The notes under the pieces: model-generated | Told to the model about the DNA's origin: nothing | The model's input: the letters and a program-made list of their open reading frames with translations, nothing else | Databases searched by the model: none | In this document: piece after piece, positions 56,219 through 64,000 of the stretch | How the letters are laid out: the number at the start of each line of letters is the position of its first letter | Position numbering within the stretch: the stretch's first letter is position 1 | Position numbers and translations under genes: made by a program | Source: Leptobrachium leishanense | Lineage: Eukaryota > Chordata > Amphibia > Anura > Megophryidae | DNA length: 64,000 bases | Assembly: GCA_009667805.1 (NCBI GenBank) | Contig: CM019068.1 | Coordinates: 5,377,218 to 5,441,217 of the forward strand | Direction of reading: 5' to 3'

Positions 56219-56300
56219 CATGTGTTTCCCTCCGGGTCGCTCTTCCCGAAGGCGCTGTATGAGCCGTCACGATGTTTGTAGGTCAGCTGCCTCTGATACC
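56219..56300 (-). CDS. A2M-like gene, thioester-domain exon ([19 protein letters not shown])
   Basis: Acceptor TTATGGTTAG|GGTATC (pyrimidine-poor but in phase) and donor ACATG|GTGAGT; 82 bp, phase 1 in, 2 out. [19 protein letters not shown] + KSDPEGNTW is one of the most conserved segments of the family ([19 protein letters not shown]). Confidence 0.97.
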
Positions 56301-56473
56301 CTAACCATAAACAAATAAACCATGTTCCCATGTGTAAATCCATACGTAGAGATACTTTTGGAGAATTTATTAAATATCGGCTTATAGAGGGAAAGCAGAA
56401 AGACACAACTCGGCAGGTACCAGAGCTTGTGAGCGTTACACCAGAACAGCAGTGGAAAAAAAGCACAGGAGGC

Positions 56474-57940
56474 TAGACATGTGCACAGCTCAACATTTTG
56501 GTTCATTTCATTTTGGCACATTTCAGAATCCCAAATTTTTAGATTACAGACTTTTTCTGATTATGCCGATTTGGTTCGAGCAGAAATTTCAGAGAAATCC
56601 AAAAAGTTCTGGACATGTCCAAATCTTGCAGGTGTGTGTAGTTTTAGGCCCTGTACCCCCCTGTAAAGCTACCTCTTTACCTCATCCAACCCTCCCGCCT
56701 TTATACTACCCCTGTCTCAGCTATATACCCACACACGTTACAGTTTGCATTAGAGTTACCGTTACTGCTAAGGCTGGGATACTGTTAGGGTTATGTGTTC
56801 TGTTTGTGTTAGAGTTACAGTTGTGGTTTGTTTATGCGTGTTATAGGGTTACGGTTGCTTCTAGGGTTGGATAATGTTACGGTTACTGGTTCCGGTTACT
56901 TTAGGTTTACTGTTACGGTTACAGTAACAGTTTCTGCTTGTTTTAGGGTTGGGGTTACAGTAACTGTTTACATTTATTTTTGGGTTACAGTAACTGTTTG
57001 TTTTAGGGTTGGGGTTACAATAGCTGTTTACGTTTATTTTAGGGTTAGGGTTACAGTAACTGTTTATGTTTTAGGGTTACAGTAATTGTTTATGTTTATT
57101 TTAGGGTTAGGGTTACAGTAACTGTTTATGTTTATTTTAGGGTTAGGGTTACAGTAACGGTTTAGGTTTGTTTTAGGGTTAGGGTTACAGTAACTGTTTA
57201 CATTTATTTTTTGGTTACAGTAACTGTTTGTTTTAGGGTTACAGTAACAGTTTATGTTTTAGTGTTAGGGTTACAGTAACTGTTTGTTTTAGGGTTACAG
57301 TAACAGTTTATGTTTTATGGTTTCGGTTACAGTAACTTTTTATTTTAGGGTTGGGGTTACAATAGCTGTTTACGTTTATTTTAGGGTTAGGGTTACAGTA
57401 ACTGTTTATATTTTAGGGTTAGGGTTACAGTAACTGTTTATGTTTTAGGGTTGAGGTTACCGTAACTTTTTATTTTAGGGTTGGGGTTACAATAGCTGTT
57501 TACGTTTATTTTAGGGTTAGGGTTACAGTAACTGTTTATGTTTATTTTAGGGTTAGGGTTACAGTAACTGTTTATGTTTTAGGGTTGAGGTTACAGTAAC
57601 TGTCTGTTTGTTTTAGGGTTGGGACACAGTAACGGTTTATGTTTGTTTTAGGTTTAAGGTTACAGTAACTGTTTATGTTTGCTTTAGGGTTACAGTAACT
57701 GTCTATGTTTGTTTTAGGGTTGGGGTTACAGTAACTGTTTATGTTTGTTTTAGGGTTACAGTAACTGTTTATGTTTGTTTTAGGGTTAGGGTTAGTATTG
57801 CAGAGAGAATGCAGTTTTTTTCAGTTAGTAAAAATGATTTTAAAATGATCTTAACATTTTTGGATAAATTCGATAACCTTTTATAATTTTTGTGAATTTG
57901 TTTGGCATTTCTGTGATTCAGAATTTTGGGTGCTGCCAAT
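56474..57940. mobile_element. Probable degraded hAT (TAGACATGTGCA end) hosting a TTAGGG-like array
   Basis: The left end TAGACATGTGCACAGCTCAA matches the hAT family at 12,073 and 40,295. The right side has 'cagaattttgggtgctgcc', an approximate complement of the left subterminal sequence, but the terminal TA..CTA and the target duplication are not clear. Most of the interior is the array described separately. Confidence 0.45.
56870..57800. repeat. Interstitial TTAGGG-containing minisatellite
   Basis: About 25 units of roughly 33-40 bp, 'gggttagggttacagtaact' + 'gtttatgttta' + 'ttttagggttagggtt'. Each carries one or two vertebrate-telomere-like TTAGGG words separated by 'ACAGTAACTGTTTA'. It is a composite repeat in an A2M intron rather than a pure telomere tract. 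Confidence 0.9.
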
Positions 57941-58014
57941 TAACTGGATATTTCATCCGAAAATAAATTTGTATGCAAAATGTCAATGGGAGACTTCAGC
58001 CTTAGATCCCTCAC

Positions 58015-58191
58015 CGCCCTCTAGGAACGTCTTGGCTTTGGCCAGGATCTCCTCGTTCAGCTGGTGGGTCTTCTCCAGGTACTGCAAGATGAAGATGTTT
58101 GGGGCAAATAGCACCATATTTTGTTCTCCGCAGCCGTACGGCATGGCCAGTAACCTGTCCACATTCTGCATGGCCGTGCCCATCAGGTCTC
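58015..58191 (-). CDS. A2M-like gene, thioester exon (MPYGCGEQN)
   Basis: Acceptor TTGTCTTCTACAG|GAGACC and donor GGGCG|GTGAGG; 177 bp, phase 1 in and out. Encodes GDLMGTAMQNVDRLLAMPYG, CGEQNMVLFAPNIFILQYLE, KTHQLNEEILAKAKTFLEG. The intact P-x-GCGEQ-N motif can form the internal Cys-Gln thioester that crosslinks trapped proteases. This residue set, present without damage, is the best evidence that the gene is functional rather than a pseudogene. Confidence 0.98.
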
Positions 58192-58397
58192 CTGTAGAAG
58201 ACAATTCCAGTTTATGTGTTTTGGGAGTCACTGACACATATTAGGATCATTGTTCCTGCTCGGTGAGATTAGTCTGATGGAGCAGAATCTGTAACTTAAC
58301 CCTTATCTGCCCAGGGGGAATATTTTATAAAAGTGAGTCAGCTGGGTTCCCTGACTCAGGATTTGGGGAATGACTGTATCAATAAGAATCCTCTCAC

Positions 58398-58481
58398 CCA
58401 GGACTGTCATGTGGGCTCTTACGGAGTCCTTCACAATGTTCTCCGGCACCTTCAGTGAGATTTCCTCCTCAGCAGACTCAG
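58398..58481 (-). CDS. A2M-like gene, CUB-region exon (EEEISLKVPENIVKDS)
   Basis: Acceptor CTCTGTCACAG|CTGAGT and donor CCTGG|GTGAGA; 84 bp, phase 1 in and out. Reads AESAEEEISLKVPENIVKDS then VRAHMTVLG, the strand just before GD-(L/I)MG at the start of the thioester domain. Confidence 0.95.
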
Positions 58482-58626
58482 CTGTGACAGAGGAGAATGT
58501 ATCAGTGCACGATTACATAGGAACCACAAAAATGAGCAAACCATGACATCACTCTGACATAGGAACCTCTAATATGAGAAAACCATGACGTTACTCTGAC
58601 ATAGGAACCTCTAACATCAAGCCATG

Positions 58627-59547
58627 TGTCACCTCCTGCGTTACAGGACCTACCCAGCACCCAACAGCCCTGTCCTCTCTGCTAGCTGGCTGGGTGGCGA
58701 GTGATATGCTGGCCCACGGCGGTCACGTGCGTGACTGGGTGGCAGGGAACGGCGTTATGACTCGTAGCCACTGAGTTTAAAGTCAGTCTGCTTAGGTATA
58801 CTCACTGCCCTGACGTGGAGTTTGCTTCCCCATCGTTTTGGTGATTTTCTGTTACTGCATTTGACTTTTGGCTATTCTGAGAATCCTCTATGTGTACCGA
58901 CCCGGCTATTACTGAAAACCATGCCATGTGTACCGACCCGGCTATTACTGAAAACCATGCTATGTGTAACGACCTGGCTATTACTGAAAACCATGCTATG
59001 TGTAACGACCTGGCTATTACTGAAAACCATGCTATGTGTAAGGACCCGGCTATTACTGAAAACCATGCTATGTGTAACGACCTGGCTATTACTGAAAACC
59101 ATGCTATGTGTAACGACCTGGCTATTACTGAAAACCATGCTATGTGTACCGACCCGGCTATTACTGAAAACCATGCTATGTGTAACGACCCGGCTATTAC
59201 TGAAAACCATGCTATGTGTACCGACCTGGCTATTACTGAAAACCATGCTATGTGTAACGGCCTGGCTATTACTGAAAACCATGCTATGTGTACTGATTCG
59301 GCTATTACTGAAAACCCTGCTCTGAGCACAATCTTTGGCATAAGACTGACCCTCTCACCTGGCATTAGGGCCTATGCTGTCAGGATCTGCTCTGTTATAC
59401 TATTCTGGGGCCTGTTAACCCTTGCTGGGTGTATTAAGATCGAGTCCCTGAAGGGAGTCAGCTGTACTGACCATTCAATGATTGGAGAGGTAGATAGGGT
59501 ACTGTATACAGGGGCCGACATCTTGGAATCAAGGGGGATCCGTGACA
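58627..59547 (-). mobile_element. Possible solo LTR with an internal 36-bp array
   Basis: On the minus strand the segment starts TGTCACGGATCCCCCTTGAT and ends GCAGGAGGTGACA: TG..CA-type ends with an inverted GTGACA/TGTCAC, similar to the start (TGTCACGG) of the LTR at 22,804. It interrupts a short tandem repeat ('ctgacataggaacctctaa' units on both sides), so it is an insertion. The target duplication is not convincing. Confidence 0.45.
58885..59315. repeat. 36-bp minisatellite
   Basis: Twelve near-perfect units of 'ctatgtgtaacgacctggct' + 'attactgaaaaccatg'. As 36 is a multiple of three, frames on both strands are open (AITENHAMCNDL forward; HIAWFSVIARSL reverse). Not a gene. Confidence 0.93.
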
Positions 59548-59741
59548 CCACTCGGACATAGAAACCTCTAATATGAGCAATCTCATGGGGGGCTTAACTT
59601 AAAAAACCTAGTCACATGACAGGGTGTGCTTCCCATATCCTGCTGGGTTTATTAGATGGGAGTATCTGGAGACAGAATTATGGAGGTCAGAATGAAGGAG
59701 TCGCTTCTCATGTTTCTATAATCTGGAGTTCGGTTTGTTAC

Positions 59742-59802
59742 CTTGATCTTTCTGAACACAGAGAAGTGAGCTGTGAGATTTCTCCTCCAGAATGCCTTCA
59801 GG
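59742..59802 (-). CDS. A2M-like gene, CUB-start exon (PEGILEEKSHSSLLC)
   Basis: Acceptor TTGTCCCGTTGCAG|CCTGAAGG and donor CAAG|GTAACA; 61 bp, phase 0 in, 1 out. Encodes PEGILEEKSHSSLLCVQKDQ. PEG-(L/I)-x-x-E-x-(T/S)-x-x-SLLC follows the KPLLV segment in all A2M-type proteins. Too short to be seen as an ORF. Confidence 0.95.
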
Positions 59803-59889
59803 CTGCAACGGGACAAAAGAGATTGTGAACACGTAGCGTGGCCTGTCCTAATGATTTATATTAAGCGTACATAATGTATTCCTAATAAA

Positions 59890-60125
59890 ACAATGGGAAT
59901 ACATTTTTTTTTTCTGGAAAAAATATTTTCCCAGGAACGATACATTGAGATTTCTCTGGATTTCAGTATGTCCTGGATGGTGAGTATGTACCGTTAGGTG
60001 TCTCGTCCAAGGACACTTACTGGAGAGGTGCTCTTGCTGGGATTCGAACCTGTGTCTCCACGGTCTTATGGTTATAGAGCAGTGATGTTACCTCTACTCC
60101 ACCCAGCCGGTACAGACATTATACC
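59890..60125 (-). mobile_element. tRNA-derived SINE, copy S2
   Basis: The inverse of S1. The minus strand begins at 'ccggctgggtggagtagagg' and has a B-box GGTTCGAATCCC (~60,040-60,051), 'gtgtccttggacgagacacc' and the tail 'aatctcaatgtatcgttcct'. Lies between two A2M exons. Confidence 0.75.
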
Positions 60126-60856
60126 GGCTCCTCGTATAAATTAATTCCTGGTGGATTCCATGTCCTGCGAGTGACGACACCGGGTGGAGGATACTGATTG
60201 GCCAACACATCTACTACTAATTAGGATTCCGTGTTTCCCTCCTGCGTGTTCCGTCCTTTAGAATCTCTTCCTATGCACAGCGAATGTTCAATAACCTCTA
60301 CATGACGGGACGTCAGTGAAAGAACACTTGGAAGTGTATCGCAAGTGTAAGAAAATGCATTCAGCGTACGTGTAGATTTGTGAAGTTTTGTGATGGATAT
60401 ACAAGCTTAGTAATGTTTCCGGGTCTCCGCGCCCCTGGGCCATTACCTTATTTCTCCCTACAGGAGCTGCCGGAACAGCTGGCATGTTTTTACTGGAAAT
60501 TTCTGGTTGGTGTGGTTTCTGGTGGTGGGAAGGATCGCGGCTGCGGCTCGGCTTTCATATTTGACACAGATTATAGAACACAAAACCAGTAGAATAAAGA
60601 ATGTTTCCGTTCCCTCATTGATTCAGGCAGAGTCAGCAGATATGGAGGACTTCGACCCCAGTGAGTGAATGGAAGCCACCATTGTGCTTTCTGTGGGACT
60701 GACAGGTCTATGAGTCTCACATAACATTTTCATATGTCTGATTCATGGATTTGAAATTTCGAGAAACACGTTTTTGCTGCGATCGCCAACTAGTAAATGA
60801 ACCTGATGCTTTTTCCCCATTATTACTTTTGGTCTGAACCCTTGCCGTGTCCTGAC
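60126..60856. other. Intron spacer
   Basis: Apparently single-copy; no exon or RNA recognised. Confidence 0.35.
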
Positions 60857-60978
60857 CTGGACAAGAAGTGGTTTGATGACGGTGTCGATGCTCCTCTGTT
60901 TGGGGACAATAGGCAGCTCATTGTGACACAGTTCCTCGGTGTCCACGGCTTCTGTCCGTACCGTTATATTGACTTTTC
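60857..60978 (-). CDS. A2M-like gene, MG7-end exon (DTVIKPLLVQ), first exon in window
   Basis: Acceptor TTTCTCGTCTTTAG|GAAAAG and donor GTCCAG|GTCAGG; 122 bp, phase 1 in, 0 out. Reads KVNITVRTEAVDTEELCHNE, LPIVPKQRSIDTVIKPLLVQ. The V-x-x-TV-x-x-EA..C..E-x-P-x-VP..DT-x-IKPLLV pattern is the end of MG7. Exons for the signal peptide, MG1-6 and bait region must lie right of 64,000, because nothing but repeats was found between 61.0 and 64.0 kb. Confidence 0.95.
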
Positions 60979-61085
60979 CTAAAGACGAGAAACCAGAATA
61001 AGAAAAGAAATAAATAAAGGGCAGAGAAAGGAAGAGATACAGAATCCAGACATGAATTGTTTCAGTAAGAGACGATCTGAGACTT

Positions 61086-61227
61086 AGAGATGTGCATTAG
61101 TTTCGGAAACATTCAGAATTTGTAACAAAATTTGATAATTCGTAGTTCGGAAGTACTTCCGAATAACGAATCGATACGATACAAAATGGTATATATAACG
61201 AATTTATTTAGTTTTACACTGTCATCA
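61086..61227. mobile_element. hAT-like terminus fragment
   Basis: TAGAGATGTGCATTAGTTTCGG, then 'cgtagttcggaagtacttcc' and 'gaataacgaatcgatacgat', resembles the TTCGG-rich hAT ends elsewhere. No partner end is visible because a TTAA element follows. Confidence 0.45.
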
Positions 61228-61231
61228 TTAA

Positions 61232-62440
61232 TCACTTCGCTGCGGTGGACGCGCTCAGCGCGTCCAACCGCAGGTAGCGTTCCATGCGGTGGACGCGCTG
61301 AGCGCGTCCTCTCTTTGGGCCAGCGTTCGGCCGGGTTCCGGCCGATCGCTGGCCCCCCCGGTGCGGGCTGACATCCTCGATGTCAGCCCAGCACCGGAAC
61401 CGCCGCCGCCTAATTAGATGTCATCGCGGCGGAGCGATGACACCTAATTAAGGTGCCCCCCGCATGTGCGGAGGAGGCGCCTGAAAGGGAGGGGGGAGGT
61501 CCTTCGGACCTCTCTCCCTCCCGATCGGCGGCATGCAGGGGGTTAACCCAGGCACCGTTGGAAGGGCACAGCCTGCCCTTCCAAATGGTACCTGGCATTA
61601 ACCCCATGGGGGCCGGATCACGAATCGGCGCAAAAAGGGCGCCGTTCGTGATCCTTTCCCGGAGCTGGCCGACATCTTGGATGTCGGCCAAGCTCCGGGA
61701 ATGCCCCCTGAGGACTGGCGTAATCGTGCATAGCACGATGACGCCAGTCCTGGAGTTAACCCCTAACTGCCACCAATGGTGGAGATAGGGGGTTCCAATG
61801 AACCCCCTATCTCCCGATCCGTGGCAGTTAGGGGTTAATGTTTGGTATTGTTGGATCGGCCAGAGCATGGCCGTTCCAACAATACCAAACATGAGTATAA
61901 AAAAAGTTTAAAAAATAAAAATAAAAAAATATTTAAAAAAATAAATAAATAACCAAGTTTTTTTTTCGTTTTTTTGGTTTGTTAATGTAGCAATATTGTT
62001 CCCATTTCAATTATAATGTGAACAATGATACTGCACTAACGATTTTTGTATGCGGTGCGTTTGTTAAAAATAGCGTAATTTTCCCCCAAAAAAAATGTAA
62101 TGAGACCCCATTTCTAATTTTTTTAACAAGCGCACCCCATACAAAATATAACCTCAATTGCTCGCATGTGAAAATGTGAAAAAAAAAACACTTTACACAT
62201 TGTAAATGATTGAAAATTCATATTTTATTGCATTTTTTGTTATAATAAAACAGACATGACATAACGTATACATATAATAATGACATATTATGAATCTGCC
62301 GAGTCTGACGGAAAGAACGATATATAATATGTCTGGGTCATATACTAAAATAAGCCTTAAAAACACGTTTAAACATGATGCGCAAAACCGGTAAAAATGA
62401 CCTCAGCACAGAGGCGGGAAAAGCCTCAGCAGCGAAAGGG
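61232..62440. mobile_element. piggyBac-like non-autonomous element (TTAA TSD) with hairpin series
   Basis: TTAA at 61,228-61,231 and 62,441-62,444 flank ends ATCACTTCGCTGC-type / CCTCAGCAGCGAAAGGG. The last ~20 bp match the 279-bp MITE at 9,536. The left half (61,245-61,891) is a GC-rich run of consecutive hairpins; the right half is AT-rich with no coding frame. Confidence 0.7.
61245..61891. repeat. Series of about twelve consecutive perfect hairpins
   Basis: Adjacent palindromes with little spacing: ggacgcgctcagcgcgtcc (~61,247); gccagcg..cgctggc (~61,320); ccggtgcgggctgacat..atgtcagcccagcaccgg (~61,359); ttagatgtcatcgc..gcgatgacacctaa (~61,413); ggttaacccaggca..tggcattaacc (~61,541); ggatcacgaa..ttcgtgatcc (~61,616); ccggagctggccgacat..atgtcggccaagctccgg (~61,659); gactggcgt..acgccagtc (~61,714); ttaacccctaactgcca..tggcagttaggggttaa (~61,756); tgtttggtattgttgga..tccaacaataccaaaca (~61,839). 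Confidence 0.9.
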
Positions 62441-62491
62441 TTAAAAAAGAAAAATTTGAATAATTGATATCAACTATCGAATTGATCTTAA

Positions 62492-64000
62492 CCCCTTAGT
62501 GACCGGGCGGTTTTACACAAATCCGTCCTTTAGTGACCGCTGCTGTTTTTACGTTTCTGCGCTGTTAGTGTTTACGTCAAATTTTCCTCTTACTCGTTTA
62601 TGCAACCTACACATATTTTACACTGTTTTTCTCGTCATTAAATGGACTTTATAAAGATACAATTTTTTTCAATCATTTCATATAATTTAACTATAAAAAA
62701 TATTGTGAAATATGACAAAAAAATTGAAAAAACACCACTTTTTCGAACTTTGACCCCCAAAATTTCTTATGTATCAACAACTGTCAAAAAAAATTAATTC
62801 CTTAGTAGTTTCTAAATTTAGTACTGAGTTTAGCAATACCCAATGTTTACATATTCCTCGCTTTTTTCCTTATTTTATGCAACAATAAGTGCAAGTAGCA
62901 CTTTGCCATTTCCAAAGAGTTTATTTTCAAAACTAGTGCTAGTGACATTGTAACACTGATATCTGTCACTAATTCCTGAATAACCCTCCACATATACATA
63001 TTTTTTTAAAGCACACAAATCAAGGTATTAAACTTTGGGTATTTTGACTCTTTCCACGCAAACCATTTTACCACAAATCTATACCAAAGTTTGAGAAAAA
63101 AAAAAGTTTTGGTGATGTGTTTTTTTTTTTTTTTTAAAGCAATTTAAGAATACATGTACTGTGAACTTTAAGGTTTACTGCCAAAGAGCACCCCAAAATA
63201 TGTTCAGCAACATCTTCTGAGTAAATTGATACCACCCATGTATAGGTATGTCGGGTCATTTGGGGGCTAATAGGCCTTATTTGGGGGGTGCGCATTTCAG
63301 TTTTCCAACTTGGAATTTTCACATTTCGTCATCATGCACCCATGTCTATTTGGGACATTTTTGAAGCCGGCCACCAAAGTAATTTACCCCCATCAAACCA
63401 TATATTTTTAGAAAGGGCACACCCTAGGGTGCTTCAAAGAGTTGTATTTTAACACTTTCCATGCACTAGCTCTATGTCAAACTTTCAGGTAGTCACTTTT
63501 TGTGTTATTTTTTCACACACATTGTACTTTAGGCATGAATTGTCAAATCCAGTTATAGGTTACTGCCAAAAAACACCCCAAAATATGTTCAGCAACATTT
63601 CTGAGTAAATTGATACCACCCATGTATAGGTATGTCGGGTCATTTGGGGGCTAATAGGCCTTATTTGGGGGGTGCGCATTTCAGTTTTCCAACTTGGAAT
63701 TTTCACATTTCGTCATCATGCACCCATGTCCTATTTGGGACATTTTTGAAGCCGGCCAAGTAATTTACCCCCATCAAACCATATATTTTTAGAAAGGGCA
63801 CACCCTAGGGTGCTTCAAAGAGTTGTATTTTAACACTTTCCATGCACTAGCTCTATGTCAAACTTTCAGGTAGTCACTTTTTGTGTTATTTTTTCACACA
63901 CATTGTACTTTAGCATGAATTGTCAAATCCAGTTATAGGTTACTGCCAAAAAACACCCCAAAATATGTTCAGCAACATCTTCTGAGTAAATTGATACCAC
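62492..64000. mobile_element. TTAACCCCTTAGTGACC (piggyBac-like) element, runs off the window
   Basis: A TTAA at 62,488 is followed by CCCCTTAGTGACCGGGCGG, a piggyBac-type terminus like those at 9,536 and 61,232. The AT-rich interior leads into a ~383-bp tandem repeat. The right end lies beyond 64,000. Confidence 0.5.
63176..64000. repeat. ~383-bp tandem repeat, at least 2.1 copies
   Basis: The unit from 'tactgccaaagagcacccca' recurs at 63,561 and 63,941. It includes 'gggtcatttgggggctaata' and 'aaagggcacaccctagggtg'. Copies are nearly identical (small indels), indicating recent duplication. Confidence 0.93.

Noticed and set aside
56870..57800. True chromosome end or fusion telomere tract
   Set aside because: The TTAGGG words are embedded in longer units and A2M exons continue on both sides.
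58802..59561. 223-codon and 187-codon frames on opposite strands
   Set aside because: 36-bp minisatellite; no start context, splice sites or family match.

Overview
This is eukaryotic, vertebrate DNA, most likely from a frog or another amphibian. The only confidently recognised host gene is an intron-rich alpha-2-macroglobulin (A2M)-family gene on the minus strand. Everything else is a dense, multiply nested set of transposable elements, palindromes and minisatellites of the kind found in amphibian genomes (hAT, Tc1/mariner, Helitron, piggyBac-like and TTAA-type MITEs, a Ty3/gypsy-type LTR element). The amphibian assignment is inference; the vertebrate gene and the element structures are read directly.

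Host genes. Fifteen phase-compatible exons of one A2M-like gene run right to left from 60,978 to 36,103: end of the MG7 region, CUB, the thioester domain with a GCGEQN site, and the receptor-binding domain. A very short candidate last exon lies at 29,279-29,260. Exons upstream of 60,978 (signal peptide to bait region) lie beyond the right edge. A separate minus-strand signal-peptide exon with a GTAAGT donor at 4,191-4,124 could be the first exon of a second, tandem gene running off the left edge.

Layout. 0-12 kb: microsatellites, a CAGGG-ended MITE family, foldback MITEs with GGGCC ends and 3-bp target duplications, a piggyBac-like MITE. 12-13 kb: non-autonomous hAT. 13.6-19.5 kb: full-length but decayed hAT (ZBED type) with an exact 8-bp target duplication. 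19.7-26.3 kb: a minisatellite grown out of a MITE, then a composite bounded by ~85-bp inverted repeats and carrying a young LTR element with a gag-like ORF only. 26.4-29.1 kb: MITE, LINE-tail repeat and satellite. 29.6-32.1 kb: giant palindromic retroposon P1. 33-36 kb: AT-rich minisatellite split by a Tc1 element with one nonsense codon. 37.5-39.6 kb: Helitron with a helicase remnant. 40-42 kb: nested MITE plus hAT. 43-44 kb: 30-bp minisatellite. 44.1-45.3 kb: palindromic retroposon P2. 45.7-46.9 kb: LINE remnant. 49.7-50.6 kb: palindromic retroposon P3. 51-54 kb: multi-headed Helitron. 56.5-57.9 kb: TTAGGG-like array. 58.6-59.5 kb: possible solo LTR. 61-64 kb: TTAA-type elements, including a run of about twelve consecutive hairpins.

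Most interesting. P2 and P3 contain hammerhead ribozyme cores. P3 has what looks like a complete self-cleaving hammerhead on the minus strand, with paired stem I, stem II and a minimal stem III. P1, P2 and P3 are long inverted repeats with a ~95-120 bp one-sided tail and 15-25 bp target duplications. This points to palindromic retroposons related to Penelope-like elements, which are known to carry hammerheads.
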